Source: Gossypium raimondii
Taxonomy: Eukaryota > Streptophyta > Magnoliopsida > Malvales > Malvaceae
DNA: 64,000 nucleotides
Assembly (NCBI RefSeq): GCF_025698545.1
Contig: NC_068571.1
Span: 41,945,733 to 42,009,732, forward strand
Reading direction: 5' to 3'
Shown here: piece by piece, positions 50,491-63,336 of the stretch
Layout: each line of letters begins with the position of its first letter
Numbering within the stretch: the first letter of the stretch is position 1
Program-made: the position numbers and the translations under genes
Notes under the pieces: generated by a model
The model's database searches: none
The model's input: only the letters and a program-made list of their open reading frames with translations
What the model was told of the DNA's origin: nothing

Positions 50491-51493
50491 CCCGGTTAAC
50501 TTAGTAATTATTTGTAATTATTTATTGTAGCTCTAAGAACTAAGAAATAAAAAGAAGCACAAGAATTCGGTAATTTCAAGTGTTAACTAAGCATTTATGT
50601 AGAAGATATCAGTAATTTATCTTCCAATTCTTTTTATTCTAAATTTAATTTTATATTTTTAAGAATTTGGATTTTAATTTATCTAGATATAATTTTATTA
50701 TTTTCAGGAAGTTGAATTATTTTATTTGTATAATATAAATTTGAATTTAAGAAAGTTTAGCCTTTATCAATAATTATTTGAACGATAAATTACCAAAATA
50801 GTCACTTTTTCATAAATAATTATCAATAATTTTTTATTTTTTAAGTAAATCTCGACTTTTCATGAATTCTGATAAGAACAAATACATTGAAGAAGTATGA
50901 GAGTTAATAAAATAGATTTTCAACCGTAAGATGTAAGAAGCACAAATCGAATTTTCAATAATTTTTTATAAAAATGGCAAAATTAATTTTTGACCTTTTA
51001 TAAAAAATTATTTTAGGCATTCATTTAAATATTTTTACACTTTTTAGTCTTTAAAATTTTAAAATTTCAAAAAAATTATAAAATTATTTTTAAAACATAA
51101 AAATCATAAAAATTATTTTAAAAAGTATAAAATTATAATTTTTATATTTAAAATTTTAAAAATTAATTAAATGTTTATATGTGATCCACATGCATGTCAC
51201 ATCAACAAATTTAACAAGTGTTAATTTTCTCATCTATTTTAAGGTGATTCGCCAAAAAATATAAGTTTAAAGACTAAAAAACAGAAAAAGTTAAATAAAA
51301 AGTTAAGATGACTTTTTTGTAAACTTGAAGGGTCAAACATGTTATTATACCCAAAAAAAAATTGAAGCAGACGGTGGATAACCAAATAAATACATGCGTT
51401 AATGAAACAAAATTTCAATCATGAGATGTAAGAAGCGCAAATTGGATTTTCAATACAGTTTTAAAAAAAGTTTGACACACAATGGATAGCAAC

Positions 51494-52474
51494 CCAGTTT
51501 TTCATTACTTTTGAAAAGTGCTTTTGAGAAGTGCTGTAGAAAAGTACTTTTCACTTTTCAGAAGTGTTTTTGAAAAATTTGAGTGTTTGACATTGCTATT
51601 AAAAAGTACTTTTGAATAATGAAATGTCCATTTTATACATGATATTATAAAGTAACAAATATGTATTTAAATAATGTTCAAATTAGTTAATATTATGATA
51701 TTTTAGTAAAAATATAAAATTTTTTTATTATAACTTATTGTTAATATTTTAATATATAATATTAATTTTAAATATTTCTAAGTAATTAATATTAATTATT
51801 TATTAAATTTAATTAGAATATATAAACTATATTTAAATATTTAAATATAATAATTAAATATTTGTAATTAGATATTGACACAATTGTATTATTATAAAAT
51901 TATTTTTATTTTTAATTAATGCTTTTAACACATTTGTATTATTTTATTTTAAAATGTATTTGAATATATAACTCATATTATATGTAAACATAACATAGAA
52001 AACATAAACCTAACAAATTAAAATATTACATATATTTGGATTGAAGTTTTAAAAAGGGATAATATTTATATATCAAATATAAATACTAAAAATTTTACAA
52101 TAGCATTTACAATTTAAAGTAAATTAATATATATATGAATATACATATATATGAATATATTTAACGTAAAATAATATCTATATCTATATATATATATATA
52201 TGAGAAAGCATTTTTCTCAATTATGTGACACAAAATGTCTGCTTTTTGGCTGGAGAAGTAGAAAGTTTCTGCTTTTTGGCTGGGTAAAAAAGTAAAAGTG
52301 CAGTATAGAAGCACTTTTTGGCTGGAGAAGCAGAAAATTTATGTTTTTTCATCTGCAGAAAAGCACTTCCCAGAAGCTAGAAATCTGACCCCAAATGAAG
52401 TGTGTTCTTCATTCCTTTTCACCCAAAAGCACTTTTATGTGTAAAAGTGCTTTTCAACCTGCCAGAAGAACTGG
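51494..52474. mobile_element. Non-autonomous DNA element with AAAAGTGCTTTT-rich ends
   Basis: The left end ccagtttttcattacttttg and the reverse complement of the right end ccagttcttctggcaggttg begin with the shared ccagtt(c/t)ttc. Both ends carry palindromic aaaagtgctttt words. The centre is AT-rich. Near the right end the word ctttttggctgg occurs three times (about 52241, 52273, 52315). No coding sequence. Flanks give no clear target duplication, so the superfamily is open (hAT is possible). Confidence 0.55.
52170..52202. repeat. (TA)n-rich microsatellite
   Basis: Alternating tatcta/tata units followed by a clean (ta)n run, inside the 51494-52474 element. Confidence 0.8.
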
Positions 52475-54576
52475 CCCTTAAAATTGGGATTAGGTAAAGA
52501 AATCAACGTTGAGAACATTTAAAAATATATATATATATATATTTAATATTATTAGTATTTATTTTTAATTAAATTTTATTTTAATTATTTATAGGGAGTT
52601 GAAGTTTTTTAATTTTTCCAAGTATAATTTAATTGTTCTTAAAAAATTAAAATTGTTAAATTTATTACATATTATTTTTAAGATACAATTAGATGATCCA
52701 ATTTCAATAATTATTATGGTAATATCGTCTCAATCTGATAAAACCAATTTTCATCATGATTCATAAAATTTGATTTGGTTGTATTTGATTTAATTTTAAT
52801 TTATTTTTCAATTAACAAATTTTTATTTAAATTTAAAAATATGTGTAAGATATAAAATGTTTAAATCTAGTTTTTTGGATAAATTTAAAATTGAAATTAA
52901 TGTTTTGCCATTATATTTAAACTTAATATTTAACTTGATAAATTTTAACACATTAAAATTATAATATTGAATCATACTTTTATATTCGTCTTCAACTACA
53001 GTTATAATAATTTAAAATATTTAAATTTACCTATGATTTATTTATTTGTAGTTTTACTCAGAGCAATACTTAGAATTAACATTTTTTATTATATTTTGAT
53101 GGATTAGCCTTTAGTTAAAATAAACGTGGTTTTAAGTATTTTTTAAAATTTTATATGTGTATTATTATATTTAAAAATATATGCAAGACAAATTTGAAAC
53201 AATTTTACTTTCAATTAAATTTATAAACTTAAAAATAATTAAAAATATCAATTAAATTTTATTATTAAATATTTAATCCAAATATTTGTTAATAATAAAG
53301 TTTATTATAAAATTAAATATATAGATATTATATTTTAGTTAATAAGGTTAAATTTGTAATTTTCTATTACATTCCTAGTAAAATATTTAATCAACCAAAC
53401 ATTATATAAATTTCTTGGGATATTAAATAGTATCTTTCAATATATATCAAACATTGTAAAGTAATATTCCTCGTAATCATTTTCCAATAAATCACATCCC
53501 ATTATAACATGGGAAGCACCAACCATTACTTATTAGCTATATTATTATATTAAAACTAAATAAAGTTTTTAAATAAACAAAATATAATGAATATTGAATT
53601 ATACTTTACTTTTATCTTAAAATACAAATATTTTACATTACATGAAATAAAATATTTGATCTTTACTTTACTTTTTATCTTAAACAACAATCTTCTTTGA
53701 TATTTGACATTGATTGTTACATCGACTTGGATTTTAGGTATGTTATTTTATTCGTCGATGAGTATTGATCTAACGTACTGTTCGAAAATCGTCGCTTAGA
53801 GCTTGCTAGAACATAAGAAAAAACCCTTAATCTACTGACTTAAATAAAAATTTTAAAAGAATTCAATAACAAAAATATAAACTTACTAATAATTTAACCA
53901 CCTTTAATCTCGTTTAACTAAAAAAAAATGTCTGCTTTATTTTACTATGGCATCACTGGTTCTGCATTACTTGGGGTCTCCCTCACCATTGTCCAAATCC
54001 AAGGAGATCCAACATTATAATTTATTCCTTAATTGGTCCCTGGTTTCGGCCTTTTGGGCTTGGTGATGACAGTAATGATCTCAACTTTGGCCCATGTCAT
54101 GTCCCAAAAATGGTGCTCTTTTATAAATCGAGTTGAATCGAATCTAAATCTTTTAGTTACAAAAAATTTTAAAATTATTTTCGCATAATTTATATATAAA
54201 ATATTATTTTTATTACATAAAAATTACAAAATAATTATAAATAAAAAAATAATTTAGTTCAAAAACCAAACAAGCCATCATCAGTTAATGGGCCTGAAGT
54301 CATGAAGTGCCAAAGCTCAGCCCATGGATACGAAATATCAGGCTCCGGCTTTGCCACATTTATGAACCATAAAGAAACCAATAAAATTTTTATTTTCTGA
54401 GAAAAAAAAGAAGAAAAAAACTAAAACAAGGAGCACGTCATTAAGCATTTTTCATAGAGGCATATGCTTCTTTGGCTTCTTCTAAGGAAACTTGGATTCG
54501 CACCATATCTCTTTTCTTCCCAAATCTCAATTGTTTGTTTTATAAAAAAAATGGAAATTAAAATTATTTTGATCAA
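52475..54576. other. Intergenic AT-rich region upstream of the lipase gene
   Basis: No gene recognised. 53940-54110 is less AT-rich and has a protein-like frame over a short distance, but no start or splice context. A tgggcc word at about 54289 could be a site II-type element for the downstream gene, but it is isolated. Confidence 0.5.
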
Positions 54577-57500
54577 ATGATGGAATCAATGCAGAGCAAA
54601 GTAGAGACGTGGATCAAGGACCAAAGAGCTAAGATCCTTAAAGTCTCGTGGGGACCGCTACGGTGGCGGATGAGGTGGCAGTGGCCACCGTGGAACACCG
54701 GTGGCAGAGAACACCGTCAGAGGCTCCAACAAGAGTACGAGAGACGGAAGCGACAGCTACAAGAGCTTTGCCGAGCTGTTAAAGTTGATTCCGTCTCCGA
54801 TTTGCAGGACATTCTTTGTTGCATGGTGCTCTCTGAGTGTGTTTACAAGGTAATTTAGGCCGAGTTTGAATTTTAGGAAGTTATTTTGGTTTTATGATTA
54901 ACTTTTACGAATGGTAGTATTAATCAGTGTTTAATTTGAATCATGAGCTAAAAGAAATTGAATAATTGATTACTTTTCAAAAAATTGAATAATTGATGCA
55001 TAAGGCGCATGATTGCTCCCGGATGATGAATTTTATGTTATTTAATGCAAAATGTTTTTTATTTTGCCTTACATGGTAGAAACCTGCTAGTGAGATGATG
55101 CGAGCTGTAAACAAATTTAAAGCTGATTTTGGAGGACAGGTTGTTTCTCTAGAACGTGTGCAACCTTCTTCAGATCATGTTCCGCACAGGTGAGTTATTT
55201 TTTGCTCTGTAAGATGCAGTCCTTGTTTTGTTGACGTCAATTACCTGGTCGAAAAGAATCTCTAGCAAGCAGTAATTATGTAGTGAAGATGAAGGTGATT
55301 AATTTAGATGATTGCCTGCTTTACATTTAGTTTGGATTAGATCTTTGATGATACTCCACTTTGAATTACTACTAATCAGTTACATAGTCCGAGATAATAA
55401 TCTTCGAATTCAATTGTTATTGTTCTCTTATTTTTCCTTTGCATCTTTCTTGTTGCAGGTATCTGTTGGCAGAAGCTGGTGATACGCTATTTGCTTCCTT
55501 CATTGGAACCAAACAGTATAAGTAAGCATGGTAGTTTTATAGTTTGACTGATTATTCATTACTTTCAAATGTTTATTCTTTTTTCTTTCTTGGTTTCATT
55601 AAGAGATGTCATGGCTGGTGCAAACATACTGCAAGGTGCTATATTTAATGAGGATGTTGACCGGATTGAAGTAACCGAAGCCAACCAAGGTGAAAGACAA
55701 AAAGGAAATGGGGAAAACAAGTCCATTTCATTGGGGTCAAAACCTAAGCAGATTAAAGATAGGCCTGAACCTGCCGCCCACCGGGTAGGGTGACAGTCAT
55801 CATTTGCATATCAATAGAATTTATTTTCAAGGATTTATTGTTTGTGGTTTTGCCATTGATAAAGTGTTGAATATTTTTGCTCTGTTCACAATTTTATGTA
55901 ATAAGTTATCACGTATAGTAATAAATACTTCCAGATTTTATTTATTTTCATTCCAATTAATAAAATTTAGGGTTTCTTAGCTCGTGCCAAAGGCATACCT
56001 GCTTTGGAGTTGTACAGGCTGGCTCAGAAAAAGAAGCGAAAACTTGTATTATGTGGACATTCACTTGGTGGAGCAGTAAGTTTTACATAAAACTTACCTG
56101 GCATGTTGCCTTTGACTATCTATTTCATGCCTTATTTGTGTCTGATGTTGTAGGTAGCAGCATTGGCTACCCTTGCCATTTTGAGGGTCATTGCTGAATC
56201 ATCTTCATCAAAAGAAAGTGAAAAGGTTCATGTCAAGTGTATCACATTTTCCCAGCCTCCAGTAGGAAATGCAGCCCTAAGAGAGTGAGTGCTCCTCCCT
56301 TTTTCTGAAATAATTATCCTTTGATTTTTTTCTCTTCAGAAGCTAATGTGTTTGTTCTACTCTTTATATGCATCTTTGCTAGTTATGTTAATAGAAAAGG
56401 TTGGCAACACTATTTCAAGAGTTACTGCATTCCTGAAGATCTTATACCACGTATCCTTTCACCTGCTTATTTTCATCACTATAATGCACAAAGTTCACTT
56501 ATGTCCTCTGGTGTGGAAAGTACCAGTTTGTCGACATCAAAGAATGAACAAGATTCACAGAAAGGAAAGACAGAAAAGCTAAATGAGAATGAAGGGGAGC
56601 AATTGGTTATAGGTGTAGGCCCTGTCCAGGGTCCCTTTTGGAGACTTTCAAAACTTGTTCCACTAGAAGGTGTTAGAAGACAATTTAAAAAATACAGAGG
56701 AAAGCAAGTTGATCCCATAGAACCATCTGCAGCTGACTCTTCAACTGCTTCAATTGAGGATGTAGTTGTTGGACCACAGTTTCTTGAAATTCAAGAGGGC
56801 ACTGATGGCATATCTCTTAAACCATTTGCTGACACTGATAATGGTGCATCAGACCCAGGATCTGGCAAGTTAACAGGAAAAAACAATGGTAGTGAGGACA
56901 ACAATAGATGGCGTAGGGTGCCTTCCTTACCTTCATATGTTCCATTTGGACAGGTACATATTATGAAGGAATACTTCAATCATTTGTTTCTTTGTCAATC
57001 ATCTTATTTAGTGCATGAAGGTGGAGAATATTGATAATAATATGTCATTGTAGTTTATTTGCTGTGCATCAGTTAAATAGGCAATTTGAGATTGTTTAAA
57101 GGGACATTTGATAATCTTGTTGCTTTGGCATTCTGTGAAAGCTAATCCTGATTTGGACTGGTCCTGACTTCCAAGCTCTTAATTCTGCTGGCCAATCTAT
57201 TTGAGGTTTAGAATTTGGAATTTCATGAAAGTTATGTAGCTTTCTTACACATCAATTTGCCTTATTGAGACATCTTTGGGAGTTCTGTAACCTTTTGTGA
57301 TAGGTACAGCTGACAACAGTTCTCGCTCACCTATTATGATAGGTCACTATTTAACTTTCTTCAGCATCATGGCATCCTACTAAGCTGTTCTCTTAAATGT
57401 TACAGTGCATAATGGTTTCCACAAGTTTGTAGCACTGTCATTTCTATTATTTAGACAAATAAATTATTAACATAATTTCACTCATATCAGCTCTATCTCT

Positions 57501-60500
57501 TGGGCAATTCATCAGTTGAATCACTCTCAGGTGCAGAGTACTCAAAGTTGACATCGGTATGAGTTTCCTTTATTTATGCAGCCTAAGATTTGGAATTTTT
57601 TTTACTTCATAACTTAAGTGGTGCTATTTTCAGTGGCCATTAGCTTTTATGATTATTGCGCAGCAGATTTTGTCTTCTTCAGCTTCTCATTTTGTTTGCT
57701 TTCTTCTGGCAAAGCCATTTTCAGGTCAGATCTGTGATTGTTGAATTAAAGGAGCGATTTCAATCTCATTCAATGTATTCATATAGGTCTCGATTTCAAA
57801 GGTAATGATTGATTATGCAATATTTTAACTCTCAATGCTGTTTATGTTAATGTTTAGTCTGAAGTTTGCATTTCTTTTCTTCTGTTGAATTAGGTAGATC
57901 TTTATTCTCCTACATTGCAAATTTTGACCTTCATGTTTTGAACTTCTTATTATCCTACTATTAATATATCATGGAAAATGCATAGCAACTGACACAGAGC
58001 ATCTGCCAATAAAGTGACCAAATAGGGCCTGTTTTCTAAACAAATTGAAGAATTTAAACATAAACTCCTGAACATATTGATTGTTGGTGAGTCCAACACT
58101 GTTGGGTCGTAATCCCTTGGCAGAGGTGTTGTTTAATCTAATTTCTTTATCATGTTCTCTACTGAAAATACATAGGCACTGCTGATTATTGGTGACCAGG
58201 TATAGAACTGGAGTTAGAACAAGATTGTAATTATGTACATTAACTACGAGTTTATTATTTATCCAAGCAACCTTTATTGTTTTATCTTCCTCCATGAAGG
58301 ACATTAGAAGGAAAAATTGACTGGCCATTACTAAATTCTAGTTCCAGTTCTGGAAGTCTAATTAATTTCATGGTCACATCGGTTATCTGTTATGGTTTTA
58401 TAAAACGAATATTCTAATTGAAGGCGTTCCTTTATATAAATCCTTAAGAGCCTGGCCACCACCTTTGTTTCAGGTGTTGGAGTTGCTGCCAACATCTTCT
58501 TTGAATTTCTACTGCTATACTTATACCATGTTGCTAGCTGCCTTAAGCTTAACCAAGAGAATGTATATGCTTGATTGAATACTGAAAAACCATCAATGGA
58601 ACTCTTGGCTGGTCGGCCATTGATGATCCCAGACAGCTTTTTCTGTGCTTATTATTGCTAGGTAGATTGGCCGTTTGCAGTTATCTTTTGCTTTGGTCTT
58701 CCTGTTGTAAACTTTTTTCACTCTAAAGCCACTTTAAATGATGATAGCAGGTCTAAATATATCTTCATGTGATGTTTTACAAGTCATCATGTACTTGATA
58801 TTGTGCTTCTTATTATTCATTGTTCATTCTTATTCATGCTTATTTGTTCTCTCTATCTGTTCTCTCTCTCTGTGTCAACTTTGGCTAGTTTTATGCCTAA
58901 AAGTAATGAAATTTATGAAATATTTAAGATATGGACATGTGTTATAAGTTGAAATTTTGGGAATCCATAACCTGTTGAGCATTTCTTGGAGATAACAAAT
59001 ATCCTCATTTGGGACATGGCACTTAAATACTTCCTCCTTAGACAGATTTTTAGCAAATTATTTAAGTGATCCATCATAATCCTTTCTTTCTTTTGGCAGA
59101 ATTTATAACTTGTGCATGAATGATAGTGCTTCAACTTTCTTTGGAATGGAGCAAGTGCAACAGTTCCCACATCTGCAACAATGGCTTGGGTTGTCAGTTG
59201 CAGGTGCTGTAGAGCTTGGGCATATTGTTGAGTCTCCTATTATTCGTACGGCTACTTCCATTGTGCCTCTTGGTTGGAATGGTATTCCTGGCGAGAAGAG
59301 TACAGAACAATTGAAGGTTGATATTACTGGATTCAGGTTGCATATGTGCACTCTGGTTCATGCTCAAGTAAATGGCAAATGGTACGGTTATTTGTCATCA
59401 TTTTCTTGTTTTACTTTTGTGAATTTATTATGTCCAGCTGATATGGGAAGATGTCATCATAAATCTTCAGGATGTTATTCTCTGATTGAATCTGCTTCAT
59501 GGTGCTTCCATCCTAAGATATTGTTTTCATTAATATTTTTGCTGACATTGAGGTCAACTACTATTGATGATTCAAACCCTGTTATATTTCTGACTTGAAG
59601 CTAAGTTAACTAGTAATATATCAGCCAAGTACTCTTACCTAACAATAAGAATCCTGTTATAGTTAGGAATGCTAACCAGATTTGGGACATAGTGGTGAAT
59701 CTTCAGATCAGTAAACAGCTTCAAACTCCAGTATAACGATTCTGCAGTTTAATACTAGTCCCCCTCTCTTCTTTTTCCTCTTCTATTTTCTCCCGTTCCT
59801 TGATAAAATATGAAGTCACAATCTTATAGGCAGAAGGAAACTGTGAGGGTTTCATCATCTTCGAATTGATTAAATGTACGGTTTTCTCTCTGTTATTTCA
59901 ATCTGGGTTTGTTCAAGAATTTTCAAAAAAGAAATGTACTCGCTGCTTTTGCTGATCTGGAAAGTATCATTAATAAAACAACTCAGCCAAAATGCACACA
60001 CATTTAAAATTCCTTATTTGATATGGGTCTAGTAAATACATGCTGGATCTTCTTTTCTGCACCTGTGACATTCAAATAAATGCGTGTAAAAATTGGTCAC
60101 CTAGATCTATATCTTATAAGCCCAAAGTTGCACCAGTTTCTCTCTCAATCTCCTTGGTGCATGATAAGCACTTTTATACGATATTGCTTATTCAGGTGTT
60201 CAACTACCGTGGAATCATTTCCTTCGGCACCAGACTACTCAGCTGGGAATGGGCAACCACCCGAATTACAAAAAATAAGAGTCTTAGTAGGAGCTCCCTT
60301 GAGGCGACCTCCTAAGCATCAGACACTAGCTGATTCTTTGATGACGATGTTCCCTTCAATTAATTCAGAGACAGTTAATCTCAATAAAGAACATGATATG
60401 GCATCATCTCATCAAGAAAAATACGTAAGGCCAGAAGGCTTGAGTGACTTTTTCATTTTCTGTACTAGTGATTTTTCAACTGCGTCAAAGGAGGTTCATG

Positions 60501-62822
60501 TTAGAACTCGCAGGGTGCGACTTCTTGGTCTGGAGGTATTCTATTTTCCCTTCAAACTCTTAAAATTTTATGTTGTTTTTGCTTTCTACGTTCCTGAATG
60601 TTTTTTTATGGTTACCAGGGTGCTGGTAAAACCTCTCTTTTCAATGCAATATTGGGTAAAGGCAAATTGACTCATATTACCAATACTGAAAATCTACAAG
60701 TGGAATCTGATTTTCAAGAAGGTATTGCTGGTGGTTTATGCTATTGTGATTCACCTGGTGTAAACTTGCAGGTAATTTTGCTGTGAAAATCTGAGGAATA
60801 TGGTTGAAACTAGATCATGTTCTGGAATTCAAAGTATTGTTTCCTTTTTTGTGGAAAGTGATCTCAGATTTTATGCCCTTTATCACGACATTCGATATTT
60901 CTTATTCCACTTTTAATGCAAAATAGATTTATTTTGTTTGAAACGATTTGTAGGGTTCTTGAGTGACACATAATGCTTATAAGGTGGGATAGGAAATATT
61001 ATTTCTCCTTTTACCTTGAACTTTCTTTCTGTGAATTCATGGTTGGTGGTGAAGTTGGGATGATCCTGCTATTGAGCATTTTAAGTTTATTGAGTACATA
61101 GCATTGAATCTTACGGTGCTAAAAAGAAAGTCAGAGTGGAATTAATGTGCAGTTAGAACTGTATTGGTATTCTATAAATTAATATCCACCTTTTGTGTCT
61201 TTAAAGAAAATAGAAGTGTAATTTATTTTACTGTGTTTTTGTATGTTATAGGAGCTGGCCATAGAAGCTTCTCGGTTCAAAGATGAACTATGGAGGGGAA
61301 TCCGTGACTTTAGTAGAAAGACCGATTTAATTGTTCTTGTGCATAACCTATCCCATAGGATACCTCGATACAATCATCCAGATTCATCTGAGCAATATCC
61401 AGCCCTTTTGCCACTATTAGATCAGGCAAAATCACTTGGAATACCTTGGGTCCTTGCAATAACTAACAAATTTTCTGTTAGTGCACATCAACAGAGAGCT
61501 GCCATTAATACAGTTATTCAGGCATATCAAGCATCTCCAAGTAACACTGAAGTTGTCAATTCCTGTCCATACGTGATGCCTGGTGCTGCTAGTTCTTCAT
61601 TGCCTTGGGGTGTAATGAGTGAAAATTCTGATGGGAGAATGGGTGTTCAGAAGTTTCTATCTGCTCCAATTGACCTTGTTCGCCGGCCTTTCCGAAGGAA
61701 AGATACTGTTTTGCCTGTGGAGGGGGTTGATTCCCTTTGCCATGTTGTCCACCGTGTTCTTTGGAGCCACGAAGAGGCTTCCCTGGAGGTACAACTATAG
61801 ATTATAAATAGCTTTGAATATGCATAGCAACTGATGGAGTTCCTTATCTGTAGGCATCAGAGAATTTATTAAGAGATCATAGATTTGGGATATGCTTAAT
61901 TAGTTGAGAAACATAGCTGAAATAGTAGCGAAGTAATAATAAAGCAAAGTACATGGTAACTAATCTTGTGATAAAAACTGAAACTTTTGTGCAGTACATA
62001 TTTGCTTTGATAACATTGACCTTTTAATTCCAACTGCAATGATGGCAGGCAGCAGTTAACGACTGACCTTATTTTCTGGCTGATATAATAGTTGCTGACA
62101 AAAAACATAATGCATATAATCTGAGGATCTATTTTGCTTCAATTAGTTGCAAAATGCAAACTTATTATTGTAAATGCCTTTGTTTTGTTGTCATCATACT
62201 TCTAACTGGACGGTGGAGTGGATTCTGGCCCATCTGATTACATTCACAATTTTTTGAACAGTCGCTATTTTCTTATTCATCATCAAATGATAATGATAAT
62301 AATATTTCAGCTTATGTACTTATGGTTAATATAATATAACATAACATCTTAGATATGGCCCAAATGCAACTGATAAGCATTTATAACAGAACTACTTGGA
62401 TATATTTGCCCATTATGAATTTTTTATAATTAATATTGGTAGGATGAACATGAATAACTGTTATCGATATGTTTGTACAGTATACAGGAAAAATGGAAAC
62501 ATGACTCACTTGTTATTTGTGGATACTCAAGCATTTCTACAGTGTGCTATATGGTTTAGTTTCTTCTTGTTTTACGTATTTAAGTTTACATGCTCATGAA
62601 TAATTGTGTGTTTCTTGTTTCATTTCAAATTTGAAGGAGCTTGCTAGAGATAGGCTTTCATTGGAGTTGGCACGAGAACATGCTATGGCAATAGATAAGA
62701 AAGATTCTCAAGCCAAGGCGTCAGCTTTGACATCTGCCGCTGTAGGTGCCTCATTCGGGGCTGGTGTGGGCGTCGTCTTGGCTCTTGTCATGGGTGCAGC
62801 ATCCGCATTGAGGAAACCTTGA
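54577..62822 (+). CDS. Class-3 lipase fused to a P-loop GTPase-like domain, 1024 aa, 14 exons
   Basis: Exons: 54577-54849, 55080-55189, 55459-55521, 55604-55784, 55971-56075, 56154-56284, 56383-56953, 57491-57556, 57725-57801, 59100-59381, 60196-60535, 60619-60771, 61252-61788, 62637-62822. All junctions are GT-AG and phases join cleanly (3075 nt). The N-terminus is basic and Trp-rich with a short coiled coil (RQRLQQEYERRKRQLQEL, about 47-64). The alpha/beta-hydrolase (Lipase_3) has nucleophile Ser240 in CGHSLGG, a likely Asp307 in CIPEDLIPRIL and a His in AYFHHYN. A charged low-complexity linker follows (about 325-440). A GTPase-like domain has P-loop GLEGAGKTS (731-739, spanning an exon junction) and G3-like DSPG (777-780), but G4 reads TNKFS, lacking the NKxD Asp. 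The C-terminus is a Gly/Ala-rich, membrane-like helix (VGASFGAGVGVVLALVMGAA). From memory this is the At3g07400 family (about 1000 aa); substrate unknown. Confidence 0.93.
57802..59099 (+). other. Large intron 9 of the lipase gene
   Basis: 1298-bp intron bounded by gtaatg and ggcag. Only T-rich intron-like sequence is seen; the open frames inside it (for example 57969-58328 minus) have no recognisable product. Confidence 0.8.
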
Positions 62823-63336
62823 AGGAACCTCAGGTATTCATAATTCGTTCTCTCATTATTAGTTGTAATATTCAAAGCAGCAAGCCAAGTCCCCTTTGAT
62901 TTGGTCATCAGGTTCTGCTTTCTTCACTGCTCTAAATATGTGTTGATGGTAGTATAATGAAATCTTAGATGTCGCTATCGGGTGACGGCCAATTTTCCTT
63001 TTAGTTCTATCTATGTGTATTTATCTGAACTTCTTGCTTGTTTTTCGGGTTCAGCTGGTAGTCCACAATAGAGAAGGCATTTGTGATATTGAGCAGGTGA
63101 AAATGATTTTTTGAACTCCATTTATCTTTCCATTTGATTTAATGGCACTTCATTTTGCACAACAATGGTGAATTGGTGATAGTTCATCCATAACCAGTTT
63201 GTTTAAAGCATCTTTAGCTATAAGATTAAGATGTATTGCATTTAGAATATCTTTTTACACAAGTTTCTCTGTATCTGAAACACAACCAAGTTGAAACTAT
63301 GATCTCTCTATTTTTATGAACTTTATAGACAGTTTC
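62823..63336. other. Convergent 3' flanks of the lipase and AsnRS genes
   Basis: Presumably the two 3' UTRs. A donor-like cag|gtattc 12 bases after the lipase stop and a later ttcag suggest a possible 3' UTR intron, which I cannot confirm. Confidence 0.5.

Larger units (their letters stand above)
47632..51493. other. Intergenic region downstream of the CYBDOM gene
   Basis: No supported gene. It includes the CYBDOM 3' flank, dispersed repeats at 48745-48945 and 50300-50490 and a weak similar piece at 48020-48120, a coding-looking relic at 48434-48667, and otherwise AT-rich sequence. Confidence 0.5.

Noticed and set aside
56479-56718. Minus-strand open frame over lipase exon 7
   Set aside because: Shadow of the real plus-strand exon, which joins the flanking exons in phase.
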